Shown piece after piece: positions 1-5,946 of a stretch of DNA of 6,124 nucleotides. A model generated the notes under the pieces. It searched no databases and had not been told where the DNA came from. It saw only the letters and a list, made by a program, of their open reading frames with translations. Origin of the DNA: Nitrospirota bacterium. GTDB lineage: Bacteria > Nitrospirota > Nitrospiria > Nitrospirales > Nitrospiraceae. The stretch spans positions 1-6,124 of the forward strand of contig JACRLS010000096.1 in assembly GCA_016235225.1 (NCBI GenBank), given 5' to 3'. A program made the position numbers and the translations under genes. The number at the start of each line of letters is the position of its first letter. Position 1 is the first letter of the stretch.

Positions 1-589
1 GAAGGCTGACAGGAACGTCATGCCGCATCTGTGGCTCCTTCAGCGAGACCAAGCATCATTCGGCGAACCGGACTGTATGCGAATTACATCACTCAGTCAA
101 GCGACATGGCGCACGAGATGCGCACGATATGGCACAAAGCCTTGCCTAGAGCCAGATCTAAAATGGTTGTCGATCAGGGAGTGGAGGCGGCCATTTTGGT
201 GGGCGGCCGGGGGATGGGCGGTCAGGCGGCTCCTCGCGCAAAGGGGTCTCAATACGGGGTGGATAGGCAGTCTCGGGTGACGACTCAACGGCGCCGAGAC
301 GCACTGGCCGTCGGCTCACTCGACGCCGGAGGAGCACGCAGCCAACTCCGCCTCGCTCTGAATGGTTTTCAGCAGGCCGTACCAAGAAACGACCCCTCTT
401 TGCCCCGAGACCCGCGCACACCGAAAGACTCTGGTCTCCCCAGGATCAAGACGCACGCGTGACCCGACCACCAGGGTAGTGAACTGCGAGTTTGCTGCAC
501 ATCGAGGCCATGCGCTGGCAAGGTCGAGCCACGACCCCGACCGATGCCTTCTTCGGCGACGGCGTCAGTCTGGGTTTCGCGGGCCTGGC
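1..589. other. Gene-poor region downstream of the ATPase gene
   Basis: No open frame here looks like a real gene. The frames that exist (for example 20-280 and 31-462 on plus, 97-288 and 158-421 on minus) overlap one another, are rich in Arg, Pro and Trp as is usual for chance frames in GC-rich DNA, and show no motif I recognise. I found no tRNA, CRISPR array, insertion-sequence end or clear intrinsic terminator for the minus-strand ATPase gene that ends at 590. The only recognisable content is the M48 gene remnant near 302-390, listed separately. An 8-bp inverted repeat (gagccacg at 526-533, cgtggctc at 593-600) spans the ATPase stop, but its arms are 59 bases apart, so it is weak. The region is best read as decaying intergenic DNA. 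Confidence 0.6.
302..390 (-). pseudogene. Remnant of an M48 metallopeptidase gene
   Basis: Positions 347-379 match 2278-2310 of the intact M48 gene at 32 of 33 bases, on the same strand. On the minus strand this reads GLLKTIQSEAELAA, against GLLKAIQSEAELAA in the intact protein (residues 137-150), the conserved stretch just before the HExxH zinc motif. Similarity continues weakly to the left: cactggccg (302-310) lines up with cacgtggccg (2241-2250) with a few indels. Where HEIGH should follow, the frame gives roughly GVE, stop, AD, so the catalytic motif is destroyed. On the other side a one-base deletion would be needed to keep the VTRGLL reading. This looks like a small relic of a duplicated or paralogous M48 gene and encodes nothing functional. 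The core match is seen directly; the extent of the relic is inferred. Confidence 0.6.
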
Positions 590-1726
590 TTACGTGGCTC
601 CCACGAACTCCGCCAACGGCACGACCTCGACCCGCTTCGCGAGTGTGTAGCGCCGTTGGCCGGGATAGACCACGGCCAGTTCATCGAGCTTCAGATCGGC
701 GAGCGCCGTGCGCATGGAGGGCGTGAGGGTGGGGGCGTCCATGCGTTTACATTCCACGCCGATTCGGCGGCCGCGCTGAAGCAGCAGTAGGTCAAGCTCT
801 GCGCCGGTGTGCGTGCCCCAGTAGTAGATCTCGTCCGTCCCGCGCGCTTTCACGATCTCTTCCACGGCGTACCCCTCCCACGATGCGCCGACTTTCGGAT
901 GGTGTTCCAGCGCGCGCCTGGTTGTGATGCCGAGCAGCGCATGCAGGAGGCCGCTGTCCCGCACATAGACTTTGGGCGCCTTGACCTGCCGCTTCCCGAG
1001 GTTCTCGAACCATGGCGGTAATTGGCGAAACATGAGGACGCCGGTCATGAGATCCAGGTAGCGGCGGACCGTGGATTCGTTGATGGCCAAGGCTCGCGCG
1101 AGTTCGGCGGCATTCCACGTTTGCCCGTGGTAGTGGGCGACCATGTTCCAGAATCGCCGCAAGGCCGTCGCCGGAATGGTGACGCCGAACTGCGGCATGT
1201 CCCGCTCCAGGAACGTTTGGAGAAATTGTTGACGCCATGCGACGGAGTCGGCTTCCCCGCGCGCCGTAAAGGACCGCGGAAAGCCTCCGCGCAGCCAGTG
1301 CCGCGCTTGAGCCGCGGCTCCGAGATCGGCCAGCCGAAAACCTTCCAGGGGGAGCGTCTCCAGCCGGCCGGCCAGCGATTCCGACGACTGTTTCAGCAGC
1401 TCGGGCGAGGCGCTGCCGAGGATCAGGAACCGCGCGGGGAGCGGCCGCCGGTCGGCCAGCACACGCAACAAGGGAAAGAGTTCAGGGCGGCGTTGAATTT
1501 CATCGATGACGACCAAGCCCCGAAGGGGACGCAACGCCGTGGCCGGCTCGGTCAAGCGAGCCAGGCTTGCGGGATCTTCCAGGTCGAAATAGTTGAGCGA
1601 ATCGGCCGCGACGAACTGACGAGCCAGCGTCGTCTTGCCGCTCTGGCGCGGTCCCAGGAGCGCCACGATGGGATGGCGCTGCAGCGCGGCCCGCACGGCG
1701 AGGGTGTCCAGTTGGCGGTGAATCAC
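590..1726 (-). CDS. AAA_14/DUF4143 family ATP-binding protein
   Basis: A 378-residue P-loop ATPase of the family that joins an AAA_14 domain to a DUF4143 domain, a common orphan type in bacteria whose cellular role is mostly unknown. The N-terminal domain has Walker A GPRQSGKT (25-32), Walker B LVVIDEIQ (71-78) and a sensor-like GSAS (104-107). The middle holds a helix-turn-helix-like stretch (about 205-225, LARALAINESTVRRYLDL) that is usual in these proteins. The C-terminal part (about 250-350) carries GAELDLLL (308-315) and GVECKR (323-328), giving a D312...E325-C-K327 pattern like the PD-(D/E)XK nuclease fold. Length is normal and the frame is intact. The start is GTG; a stop lies four codons upstream in frame (TAG at 1738-1736) and no other start lies between. 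No Shine-Dalgarno sequence is visible, so translation may be near-leaderless. It stands alone, separated from the M48 operon by a hairpin. The family call is firm; the function is not known. Confidence 0.9.
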   Translation of the reverse strand: MIHRQLDTLAVRAALQRHPIVALLGPRQSGKTTLARQFVAADSLNYFDLEDPASLARLTEPATALRPLRGLVVIDEIQRRPELFPLLRVLADRRPLPARFLILGSASPELLKQSSESLAGRLETLPLEGFRLADLGAAAQARHWLRGGFPRSFTARGEADSVAWRQQFLQTFLERDMPQFGVTIPATALRRFWNMVAHYHGQTWNAAELARALAINESTVRRYLDLMTGVLMFRQLPPWFENLGKRQVKAPKVYVRDSGLLHALLGITTRRALEHHPKVGASWEGYAVEEIVKARGTDEIYYWGTHTGAELDLLLLQRGRRIGVECKRMDAPTLTPSMRTALADLKLDELAVVYPGQRRYTLAKRVEVVPLAEFVGAT

Positions 1727-1734
1727 GGCGTGAG

Positions 1735-1761
1735 ACTATACCATGAAAAGCCCGCAGGCAA
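1735..1761 (-). promoter_or_regulatory. Candidate promoter of the ATPase gene
   Basis: On the minus strand TATAGT (1740-1735) is preceded by TGG, giving an extended -10 element, with a weak -35 candidate TTGCCT (1761-1756) at a short 15-base spacing. Transcription would begin about 2-3 bases before the GTG at 1726, which fits the absence of a ribosome binding site. The element overlaps the hairpin at 1741-1777, so terminator and promoter would share DNA. This is inferred from motif likeness only. Confidence 0.35.
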
Positions 1762-1777
1762 TGCGGGATTTTCATGG
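1741..1777 (-). terminator. Hairpin terminator, probably bidirectional, after the M48 gene
   Basis: The arms ccatgaaaagcccgca (1741-1756) and tgcgggattttcatgg (1762-1777) pair at 15 of 16 positions around a 5-base loop; the one mismatch is at 1750/1768. The core is a 6-bp GC stem (CCCGCA/TGCGGG) flanked by an A-run on one side and a TTTT run on the other in both directions, as in a bidirectional rho-independent terminator. On the minus strand it lies 58 bases beyond the M48 stop codon, so it most likely ends the four-gene run that starts near 5846. On the plus strand it faces no gene. Confidence 0.7.
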
Positions 1778-1835
1778 AGACATGGCAGGCCAGGCCTTGC
1801 CGTCCGATCTTCGTCAGCCCAACTTCCCGCTCAGT

Positions 1836-2717
1836 TCAGAGCCTTCCGCCGGCGCGCTGGGCGAACCGCTCGGTGAGGAGCGCCCCGCCCGGTTTGACGC
1901 CCTGTTCTCGCAGGGCGTTCTGCACGACGCTGATCCGGTTCGAAAAGTTCGGGTGGGTTTTGAAGAAGGCGCGGTCATCGCCTTTGATCGAGCGCAGACG
2001 ATTGAGGAACGTGAGATAGGCAGTCGGGTCATACCCGACGCGAGAGGCGAACACCACGCCGAGGCGGTCGCTTTCCAGTTCTTTCCCCTGGTCGAGTCCT
2101 TCATCCAAGAGTTTCTTCACAGCTCCATCAATCACGTTTTTGAACGCATCGGGATTGCGGCTTGCATAGGCCAGTCCGGCCTCCGCGACTCCGGAAATCT
2201 GCTTGGAGCGCTGGATCACATCCAGAATATGCTTCTGCGTCACGTGGCCGATTTCGTGGCCGAGGACCGCCGCGAGTTCCGCCTCGCTCTGAATGGCTTT
2301 CAGCAGGCCGCGCGTGACAAAGATATAGCCTGAGGGGGCGGCAAAAGCGTTGATGGTCTCGCTGTTCAACACGGCAAAGCGGTATTCGATATTTGCGCGA
2401 TCGCAGGTGAGCGAGACGGCACGGCCCACCAAATTCACATAACGAGTCAGCTCTGGTTGGCCGTAGACCCCGCCATAACGGCCGATGACTTGGAGCGCAA
2501 TGGCTTGGCCGATCGATTCTTCCTCTTCAGGGCCGATAGGAAGCAAGCCTCCGATGAGCTGGCCCGTCCCGTGAATGGCCCGGGCCAAGCGCTCGTCCCC
2601 TGATTGTCGCGCGGCACGCTCGGCCACATGCTGGATCTCGGGGCAGCCTGACAGAGTGAGTGTCGTGACCAGCCCAAGACCGACCACGAACCATGGCGAT
2701 GAGAGTCTATTCCGCAT
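1836..2717 (-). CDS. M48 family metallopeptidase, lipoprotein
   Basis: A 293-residue zinc peptidase of family M48 (BepA/LoiP-like group), predicted to be anchored by lipid and to act in the periplasm, where relatives take part in outer-membrane protein and envelope quality control. A signal peptide ends in the lipobox LSGC (22-25), so Cys25 would be the lipidated residue. The zinc motif is HEIGH (154-158) with catalytic Glu155; the third ligand is expected at Glu213 within ELESD (213-217). The conserved NAFAAPSGYIFVTRGLL stretch precedes it (123-139). All key residues are present. The start ATG lies inside the end of the SH3 gene (11-base overlap) and is preceded by GGGAGG (2733-2728) ten bases away, pointing to translational coupling. 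M48 genes beside SH3-domain genes are a known kind of pairing. A relic of a related gene lies at 302-390. Family call is firm; the substrate is unknown. Confidence 0.93.
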   Translation of the reverse strand: MRNRLSSPWFVVGLGLVTTLTLSGCPEIQHVAERAARQSGDERLARAIHGTGQLIGGLLPIGPEEEESIGQAIALQVIGRYGGVYGQPELTRYVNLVGRAVSLTCDRANIEYRFAVLNSETINAFAAPSGYIFVTRGLLKAIQSEAELAAVLGHEIGHVTQKHILDVIQRSKQISGVAEAGLAYASRNPDAFKNVIDGAVKKLLDEGLDQGKELESDRLGVVFASRVGYDPTAYLTFLNRLRSIKGDDRAFFKTHPNFSNRISVVQNALREQGVKPGGALLTERFAQRAGGRL

Positions 2718-3213
2718 ATTCGCCGAGCCTCCCGCTCTTCAGAAATTCTTGAACCTCTTCATCCAGAATCCTGTAGCCGGTCATCCGGTCGACGGCGTCG
2801 CGATGTTGTTGGGTGATGCCGGCCCGGTCGGCATAGCCTTCCGAGGCCTTGTCCAAGCCCCGGGCGCCGGCGGCGGCGGTGACGCTCGGATCTCCCCGCC
2901 GGTATCGTTGGCCGAGAGCGGCCAGCTCGTTCTCGGTCCCGGGCGGCTTGGTGGATGACACCTTGCTTGAATAGATCCAGCCCTTGGCGCCGCTGGTGGT
3001 CTGGACGTGAATCCACCGGTCCTCGCGGGTCACCACGTCGAGTTCCTGACCGTACTGGAGATTGGCAACAACCGGATCCAGCGAGGTCTTGCCTGATCGG
3101 ATCTGCGCGGTCTTAGCCGTGACGTAGACCGTTTCCGCCAGCGTGGACGCGGCGAAGGCGAGACCGGCGAGACAGGCCGCCAACAGAACGTTCAATCGTA
3201 CTCGGTGTACCAT
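2707..3213 (-). CDS. Exported bacterial SH3-domain protein
   Basis: A 168-residue protein with a signal peptide (basic MVHRVRLN, then a hydrophobic core, likely cleaved near residue 26 after STLA) followed by one bacterial SH3 (SH3_3) domain at about 28-88, recognised by AQIRSG, the GQELDVV strand, WIHVQT and the closing GWIYSSKV. Such domains often bind cell-wall peptides or serve as protein contacts in the periplasm. The last 75 residues (about 95-168) are charged, probably helical, and I do not recognise them. The ATG at 3213 is preferred over the GTG at 3231, which would overlap the cyclase stop, because a perfect GGAGG lies seven bases before the ATG. The gene begins 14 bases after the cyclase stop and its end overlaps the start of the M48 gene, so the products probably work in the same compartment. 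The specific ligand is unknown. Confidence 0.87.
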   Translation of the reverse strand: MVHRVRLNVLLAACLAGLAFAASTLAETVYVTAKTAQIRSGKTSLDPVVANLQYGQELDVVTREDRWIHVQTTSGAKGWIYSSKVSSTKPPGTENELAALGQRYRRGDPSVTAAAGARGLDKASEGYADRAGITQQHRDAVDRMTGYRILDEEVQEFLKSGRLGEYAE

Positions 3214-3220
3214 GGTGTTC

Positions 3221-3225
3221 CCTCC
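3221..3225 (-). promoter_or_regulatory. Ribosome binding site that sets the SH3 gene start
   Basis: GGAGG on the minus strand lies seven bases before the ATG at 3213-3211, the ideal spacing. It falls inside the longer frame that opens with GTG at 3231-3229, so it argues for the shorter protein, whose start also places the signal peptide's basic residues right at the N-terminus. It lies just downstream of the cyclase stop codon (3230-3228), so reinitiation by ribosomes finishing the cyclase is likely. Confidence 0.75.
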
Positions 3226-3227
3226 GC

Positions 3228-5396
3228 TCACTTCGACTTCAATTCGTACACGCCGTCCCAGTCGGGTGGTGGCGGCGAGTCCAGAAACTCCTGGGCGCGC
3301 TGCAGGTAGATGCGGGATGGGCCGTCACTCGGATCCAGCTTGAGGGCCGCCTCGAACTTGGCCGCGGCCTGCTTGTAATCCCGGTGCTTGTAACTCTTGA
3401 GCCCTTCGAGATAGGCGCCCACGACCAGTTGCTTGTGGGAGGGTAATGCCCCCTTCCGCGCCAGCAATTCATAGACGACCACCGGCTCGTGCTTGCCCTT
3501 TACGCGCATGAGGTCCACCTCGCGCGCTTCGACGTCCTGGCGGGCCAATTCATAGGTGCGAGGGCCCAATAGGATCAGGGTGTCGTAGTACTTGTTGGCC
3601 CCCTCGAGTCGAGACGCGAGGTTCACGCTATCACCCATGACCGTGTACTCCAGCCGTCGCTGGGAGCCCATGTTGCCGACGACCAGCGGTCCGGAATTAA
3701 CGCCGATCCTGGCCGAAATCTCCGGGTGCCCTTCCTTCTTCCATTGTTCGCGCAGCTTTGCCAGCTCCATTTGCGAATCCAGCGCGGCGTAACAGGCGAG
3801 CGAGGCATGCTGCGGGTCTCCGCGCGGGGCCCCGAAAATGGCCATGATGCCGTCGCCGAGATACTTGTTCACGTTCCCGCGGTGCTTGAGGATGATGTCC
3901 GTCATGGCCGACAGGTATTTGTTCAGCAGCACGACCAATGATTCCGGATCGAGTTTTTCCGAGATCGACGTAAAGCCGGCGATATCCGAAAAGAACACCG
4001 TCAGCTCTTTCTTTTCCCCACCCAGACGAATCCGCTCGGGATTCTTCATGATCTCGTCGACCACGTCGGCGGCCATGTACTTGTCGAACACGGCCCGGAG
4101 CTGTCGTCGCTGGCGGCCCTCGGTGAGGTATTCGACCGTGGCGGTCGCTGCAAATGTGACCGCCAGCGCGCCCAAGGGGAGCGCCAGATCCAGCCAGAGC
4201 CCATGGGAGGTGAAGGCATGCACGGCGAGTGCGTAATAGGCGCCGGCCATCCCCGCGATCACCAGCAACTTCGTGGCGTGTCCGGATATCAGTATGAAGG
4301 CCCAGGCGGTGGCGAGACAGAGCACCAAGGTGAGGGCCGAATCGACCCAGGCCGGGGACGGACGCAGATATCGGTTCCGGAGGATGTTATCCAGGGCCGA
4401 CATGTGAATGAGCACGCCGGGCGCGATGGGCGAGAGGGGCGTGACGCGCAGGTCGTAGGTGCCGGCTGCGGTCGCCGCGATGAAGACGATCTTGTCCTTG
4501 AACAGCGTGGGGTCGAGCAACGGCGGCTTCCCTTGCTGCAGGTCGGTGAAGGAATGGAGGACGGCTCCCATCGAGTACATGGGATACGTACGATCATCCA
4601 ACGATCCGTGCCAATCGATGAGCATCGCGTTTCCCACCGTGAGGGGAATAGTGGCGGAGCCGATCTGGAGCCGGCGATCGTTCAACGCGACTCGGTCGGT
4701 CTGCAGCACGTCCCTGGCGACCCGTGCCGCCAGTTGAAGAACGGCGTCTCCGCCCACTCGGGCGAGCGGCGGCAGGCGGCGTGTCGTTCCGTCCTGATCC
4801 GGCGTCAGATTGATGTACCCCACGCCGCGGGCGGCTTGGGCCAGCAGTGGAGTGGGCAGGCGGAGCGATGAAAATGTCGGCAGCGATGCGGGAGGGTTGT
4901 CCTCGCTCAGCCCCGCGGTGACATTGGAGGGTAAGGCGGGGAACGACGCCAGGGGCTCTGGGGATCCGGATGACGGAGCGGTCGAGCCGGCCTGTTCCAG
5001 CAGGAAGGGGAGATACACGTTCCCGGCGGCCAGCATTTCCTCAGCAAACACCTGGTCGAATTGTTCATCGGCCGTGTCAGGTTCCGAAAAGATGAGATCA
5101 AAGACGATGACCTTGGCCCCCGCGCGCTTGAGGAAGTTCACCACATAGCCGTGCCGGTCGCGGGACCAGGGCCATCGACCATAGGCCTCCAGACTCGCAT
5201 CGTCGATGGCCACCAGCACGATGTCCCGTCCGGCTTTGGTCGCATCGGCATAGTGATGAAAGCGATGGTCGAGCGCTTTGAGCTCGGCGATGGTCATGGC
5301 GCCGGCCCACTGGAGCAGCCAGGCCAGCAGGCAGACCGCGCCACCGACGAGGGTCCCCATGAACCATTTCTTTCGAAGCCTGTTGGCTGTATCCAT
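3228..5396 (-). CDS. CHASE2-domain class IIIb adenylate cyclase with C-terminal TPR
   Basis: A 722-residue membrane enzyme predicted to make cAMP from ATP. Order of parts: TM helix (about 12-33), extracytoplasmic CHASE2 sensor (about 38-345) with a Ser/Pro-rich insert (about 137-180), three TM helices (about 350-371, 375-395, 400-421), class III cyclase domain (about 462-645), and a TPR-like repeat (about 672-705) ending in a PPPPDWDGV tail of the kind seen in other CHASE2 cyclases. Every catalytic residue is present: metal ligands Asp471 (FFSDIAGFT) and Asp515 (KYLGDG), purine-selecting Lys511 and Thr585 (YTVMGD), and transition-state Asn592 and Arg596 (VNLASR). The Lys/Thr pair marks class IIIb adenylate and not guanylate cyclase. 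The start ATG has no strong Shine-Dalgarno sequence. A cyclic-nucleotide-binding gene ends 30 bases upstream; the SH3 and M48 genes follow. The signal sensed by CHASE2 is unknown. Confidence 0.94.
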   Translation of the reverse strand: MDTANRLRKKWFMGTLVGGAVCLLAWLLQWAGAMTIAELKALDHRFHHYADATKAGRDIVLVAIDDASLEAYGRWPWSRDRHGYVVNFLKRAGAKVIVFDLIFSEPDTADEQFDQVFAEEMLAAGNVYLPFLLEQAGSTAPSSGSPEPLASFPALPSNVTAGLSEDNPPASLPTFSSLRLPTPLLAQAARGVGYINLTPDQDGTTRRLPPLARVGGDAVLQLAARVARDVLQTDRVALNDRRLQIGSATIPLTVGNAMLIDWHGSLDDRTYPMYSMGAVLHSFTDLQQGKPPLLDPTLFKDKIVFIAATAAGTYDLRVTPLSPIAPGVLIHMSALDNILRNRYLRPSPAWVDSALTLVLCLATAWAFILISGHATKLLVIAGMAGAYYALAVHAFTSHGLWLDLALPLGALAVTFAATATVEYLTEGRQRRQLRAVFDKYMAADVVDEIMKNPERIRLGGEKKELTVFFSDIAGFTSISEKLDPESLVVLLNKYLSAMTDIILKHRGNVNKYLGDGIMAIFGAPRGDPQHASLACYAALDSQMELAKLREQWKKEGHPEISARIGVNSGPLVVGNMGSQRRLEYTVMGDSVNLASRLEGANKYYDTLILLGPRTYELARQDVEAREVDLMRVKGKHEPVVVYELLARKGALPSHKQLVVGAYLEGLKSYKHRDYKQAAAKFEAALKLDPSDGPSRIYLQRAQEFLDSPPPPDWDGVYELKSK

Positions 5397-5412
5397 GAGC
5401 GTCCGTCCAGAA

Positions 5413-5437
5413 CCCGCCGGGGAGGCTTACCGGCGGG
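5413..5437 (-). promoter_or_regulatory. Perfect 8-bp hairpin over the CNB gene stop codon
   Basis: The arms cccgccgg (5413-5420) and ccggcggg (5430-5437) are exact reverse complements around a 9-base loop that contains the TAA stop of the CNB gene (5429-5427). All eight pairs are G-C. No T-run follows on the minus strand, so it is not a standard rho-independent terminator. Placed 17 bases before the cyclase ATG, it could tune RNA stability or the amount of cyclase made relative to the CNB protein. The structure is seen in the sequence; its role is inferred. Confidence 0.5.
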
Positions 5438-5846
5438 ACAATCTGAAAAACTTGAGAATTCGAGAGGCGAGCGAACGGCCGTCAGGGCCTGTGTCCTGCT
5501 TCTGCATCTTGGCGGCGGATTCCCGGTAGGATGCCAGCGCAGACTGGCGTTGAGCCAGCGTCTCGCCGAAGCGCTCGACCAGACTCTGATTGTTCGTCAG
5601 CACCTGTCCCATGCCTTCCTTGCCGACGACGAGCACGGTCAGCGGTGCAGTCGCCCGGACCGTGGCCGACCGCGGAGCGCCGGTCAGCAAGGACATTTCG
5701 CCGAAAAAATCTCCGGTGCTGATGGCGGCGACTTTCGTGGTCTGCCCGTCGGCGGTGATCTCCACATCTGCCGTGCCCTGCATGACGACAAAAAACTCCG
5801 CGCCGGCATCCCCCTCGCGGACCACGATCTCGCCGGGCATATACAC
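5427..5846 (-). CDS. Small cyclic-nucleotide-binding domain protein, N-terminus uncertain
   Basis: Numbered from the GTG at 5846, 139 residues. The phosphate-binding cassette is clear: FFGEMSLLTGAPRSATV (47-63) with Glu50 for the ribose and Arg59 for the cyclic phosphate, after PGEIVVREGDAG (4-15), the usual first turns of the CNB barrel. It should bind cAMP or cGMP; the neighbouring adenylate cyclase makes cAMP likely. After the domain come a charged helix (about 88-117) and a basic amphipathic tail, SLASRILKFFRLSRR, that might touch the membrane. There is no DNA-binding domain, so it is not a CRP-like regulator. The start is unsure: the frame is open and coding-like back to 5918, reading DAVRECGEKR just before the GTG, but contains no ATG, GTG or TTG there. 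Either the protein starts inside the domain, or the 5' end is broken; losing one G at 5913-5915 would join it to an ATG at 5922. It may be a complete small sensor or a truncated remnant. Confidence 0.78.
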   Translation of the reverse strand: MYMPGEIVVREGDAGAEFFVVMQGTADVEITADGQTTKVAAISTGDFFGEMSLLTGAPRSATVRATAPLTVLVVGKEGMGQVLTNNQSLVERFGETLAQRQSALASYRESAAKMQKQDTGPDGRSLASRILKFFRLSRR

Positions 5847-5892
5847 GCGCTTCTCGCCGCATTCGCGGACGGCGTCGACTGACGCGTACTCG

Positions 5893-5922
5893 TTGGCCGC
5901 CTCCGTCGGAGTCCCGTATCAT
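5893..5922 (+). promoter_or_regulatory. Candidate promoter of asd
   Basis: TTGGCC (5893-5898) and TATCAT (5917-5922) match the -35 and -10 consensus at four and five of six positions, with an 18-base spacing. Transcription would start near 5929, giving a leader of about 60 bases before the asd ATG. The element lies over the coding-like 5' extension of the divergent CNB gene, so the two may compete. It is a motif match only. Confidence 0.4.
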
Positions 5923-5930
5923 TGGGGCGA

Positions 5931-5946
5931 AGCCGCGCTCGCGGCT
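5931..5946 (+). promoter_or_regulatory. Short palindrome in the asd leader
   Basis: AGCCGCGCTCGCGGCT has 7-bp perfect arms around CT, or a 6-bp stem with a GCTC loop in RNA. It sits just after the expected asd transcription start and between the two divergent genes, where an operator or a leader hairpin would fit. No T-run follows, and I see no lysine riboswitch or other known leader. Its role is a guess, since GC-rich palindromes of this size also arise by chance. Confidence 0.3.

Noticed and set aside
109..127. Two copies of gcgcacga 11 bases apart
   Set aside because: Two short copies without a third unit or symmetry are not enough for an array or operator.
1784..1801. Inverted GGCC-rich stretch next to the terminator hairpin
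   Set aside because: The pairing would leave a loop of one base and a bulge, so no stable hairpin would form.
1022..1876. A 284-residue open frame on the plus strand, opposite the ATPase gene
   Set aside because: It runs antisense to a gene with firm Walker motifs, is rich in Arg, Gln and Gly, and has no recognisable domain; long antisense frames are usual in GC-rich DNA.
1743..2333. A 196-residue open frame on the plus strand opposite the M48 gene
   Set aside because: It is antisense to a gene with an intact HEIGH motif and lipobox; its sequence resembles no family I know.
2707..3231. Longer SH3 protein starting at GTG 3231, overlapping the cyclase stop as GTGA
   Set aside because: The perfect GGAGG lies downstream of that GTG and at ideal distance from the ATG at 3213, and the six extra residues would add nothing to the signal peptide.
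4203..4871. A 222-residue open frame on the plus strand, opposite the CHASE2 region
   Set aside because: It is a shadow of the cyclase gene with low-complexity Gly/Arg/Glu content and no domain.
5061..5882. A 273-residue open frame on the plus strand spanning the cyclase start and the CNB gene
   Set aside because: It crosses two well-supported minus-strand genes and has no recognisable motif.
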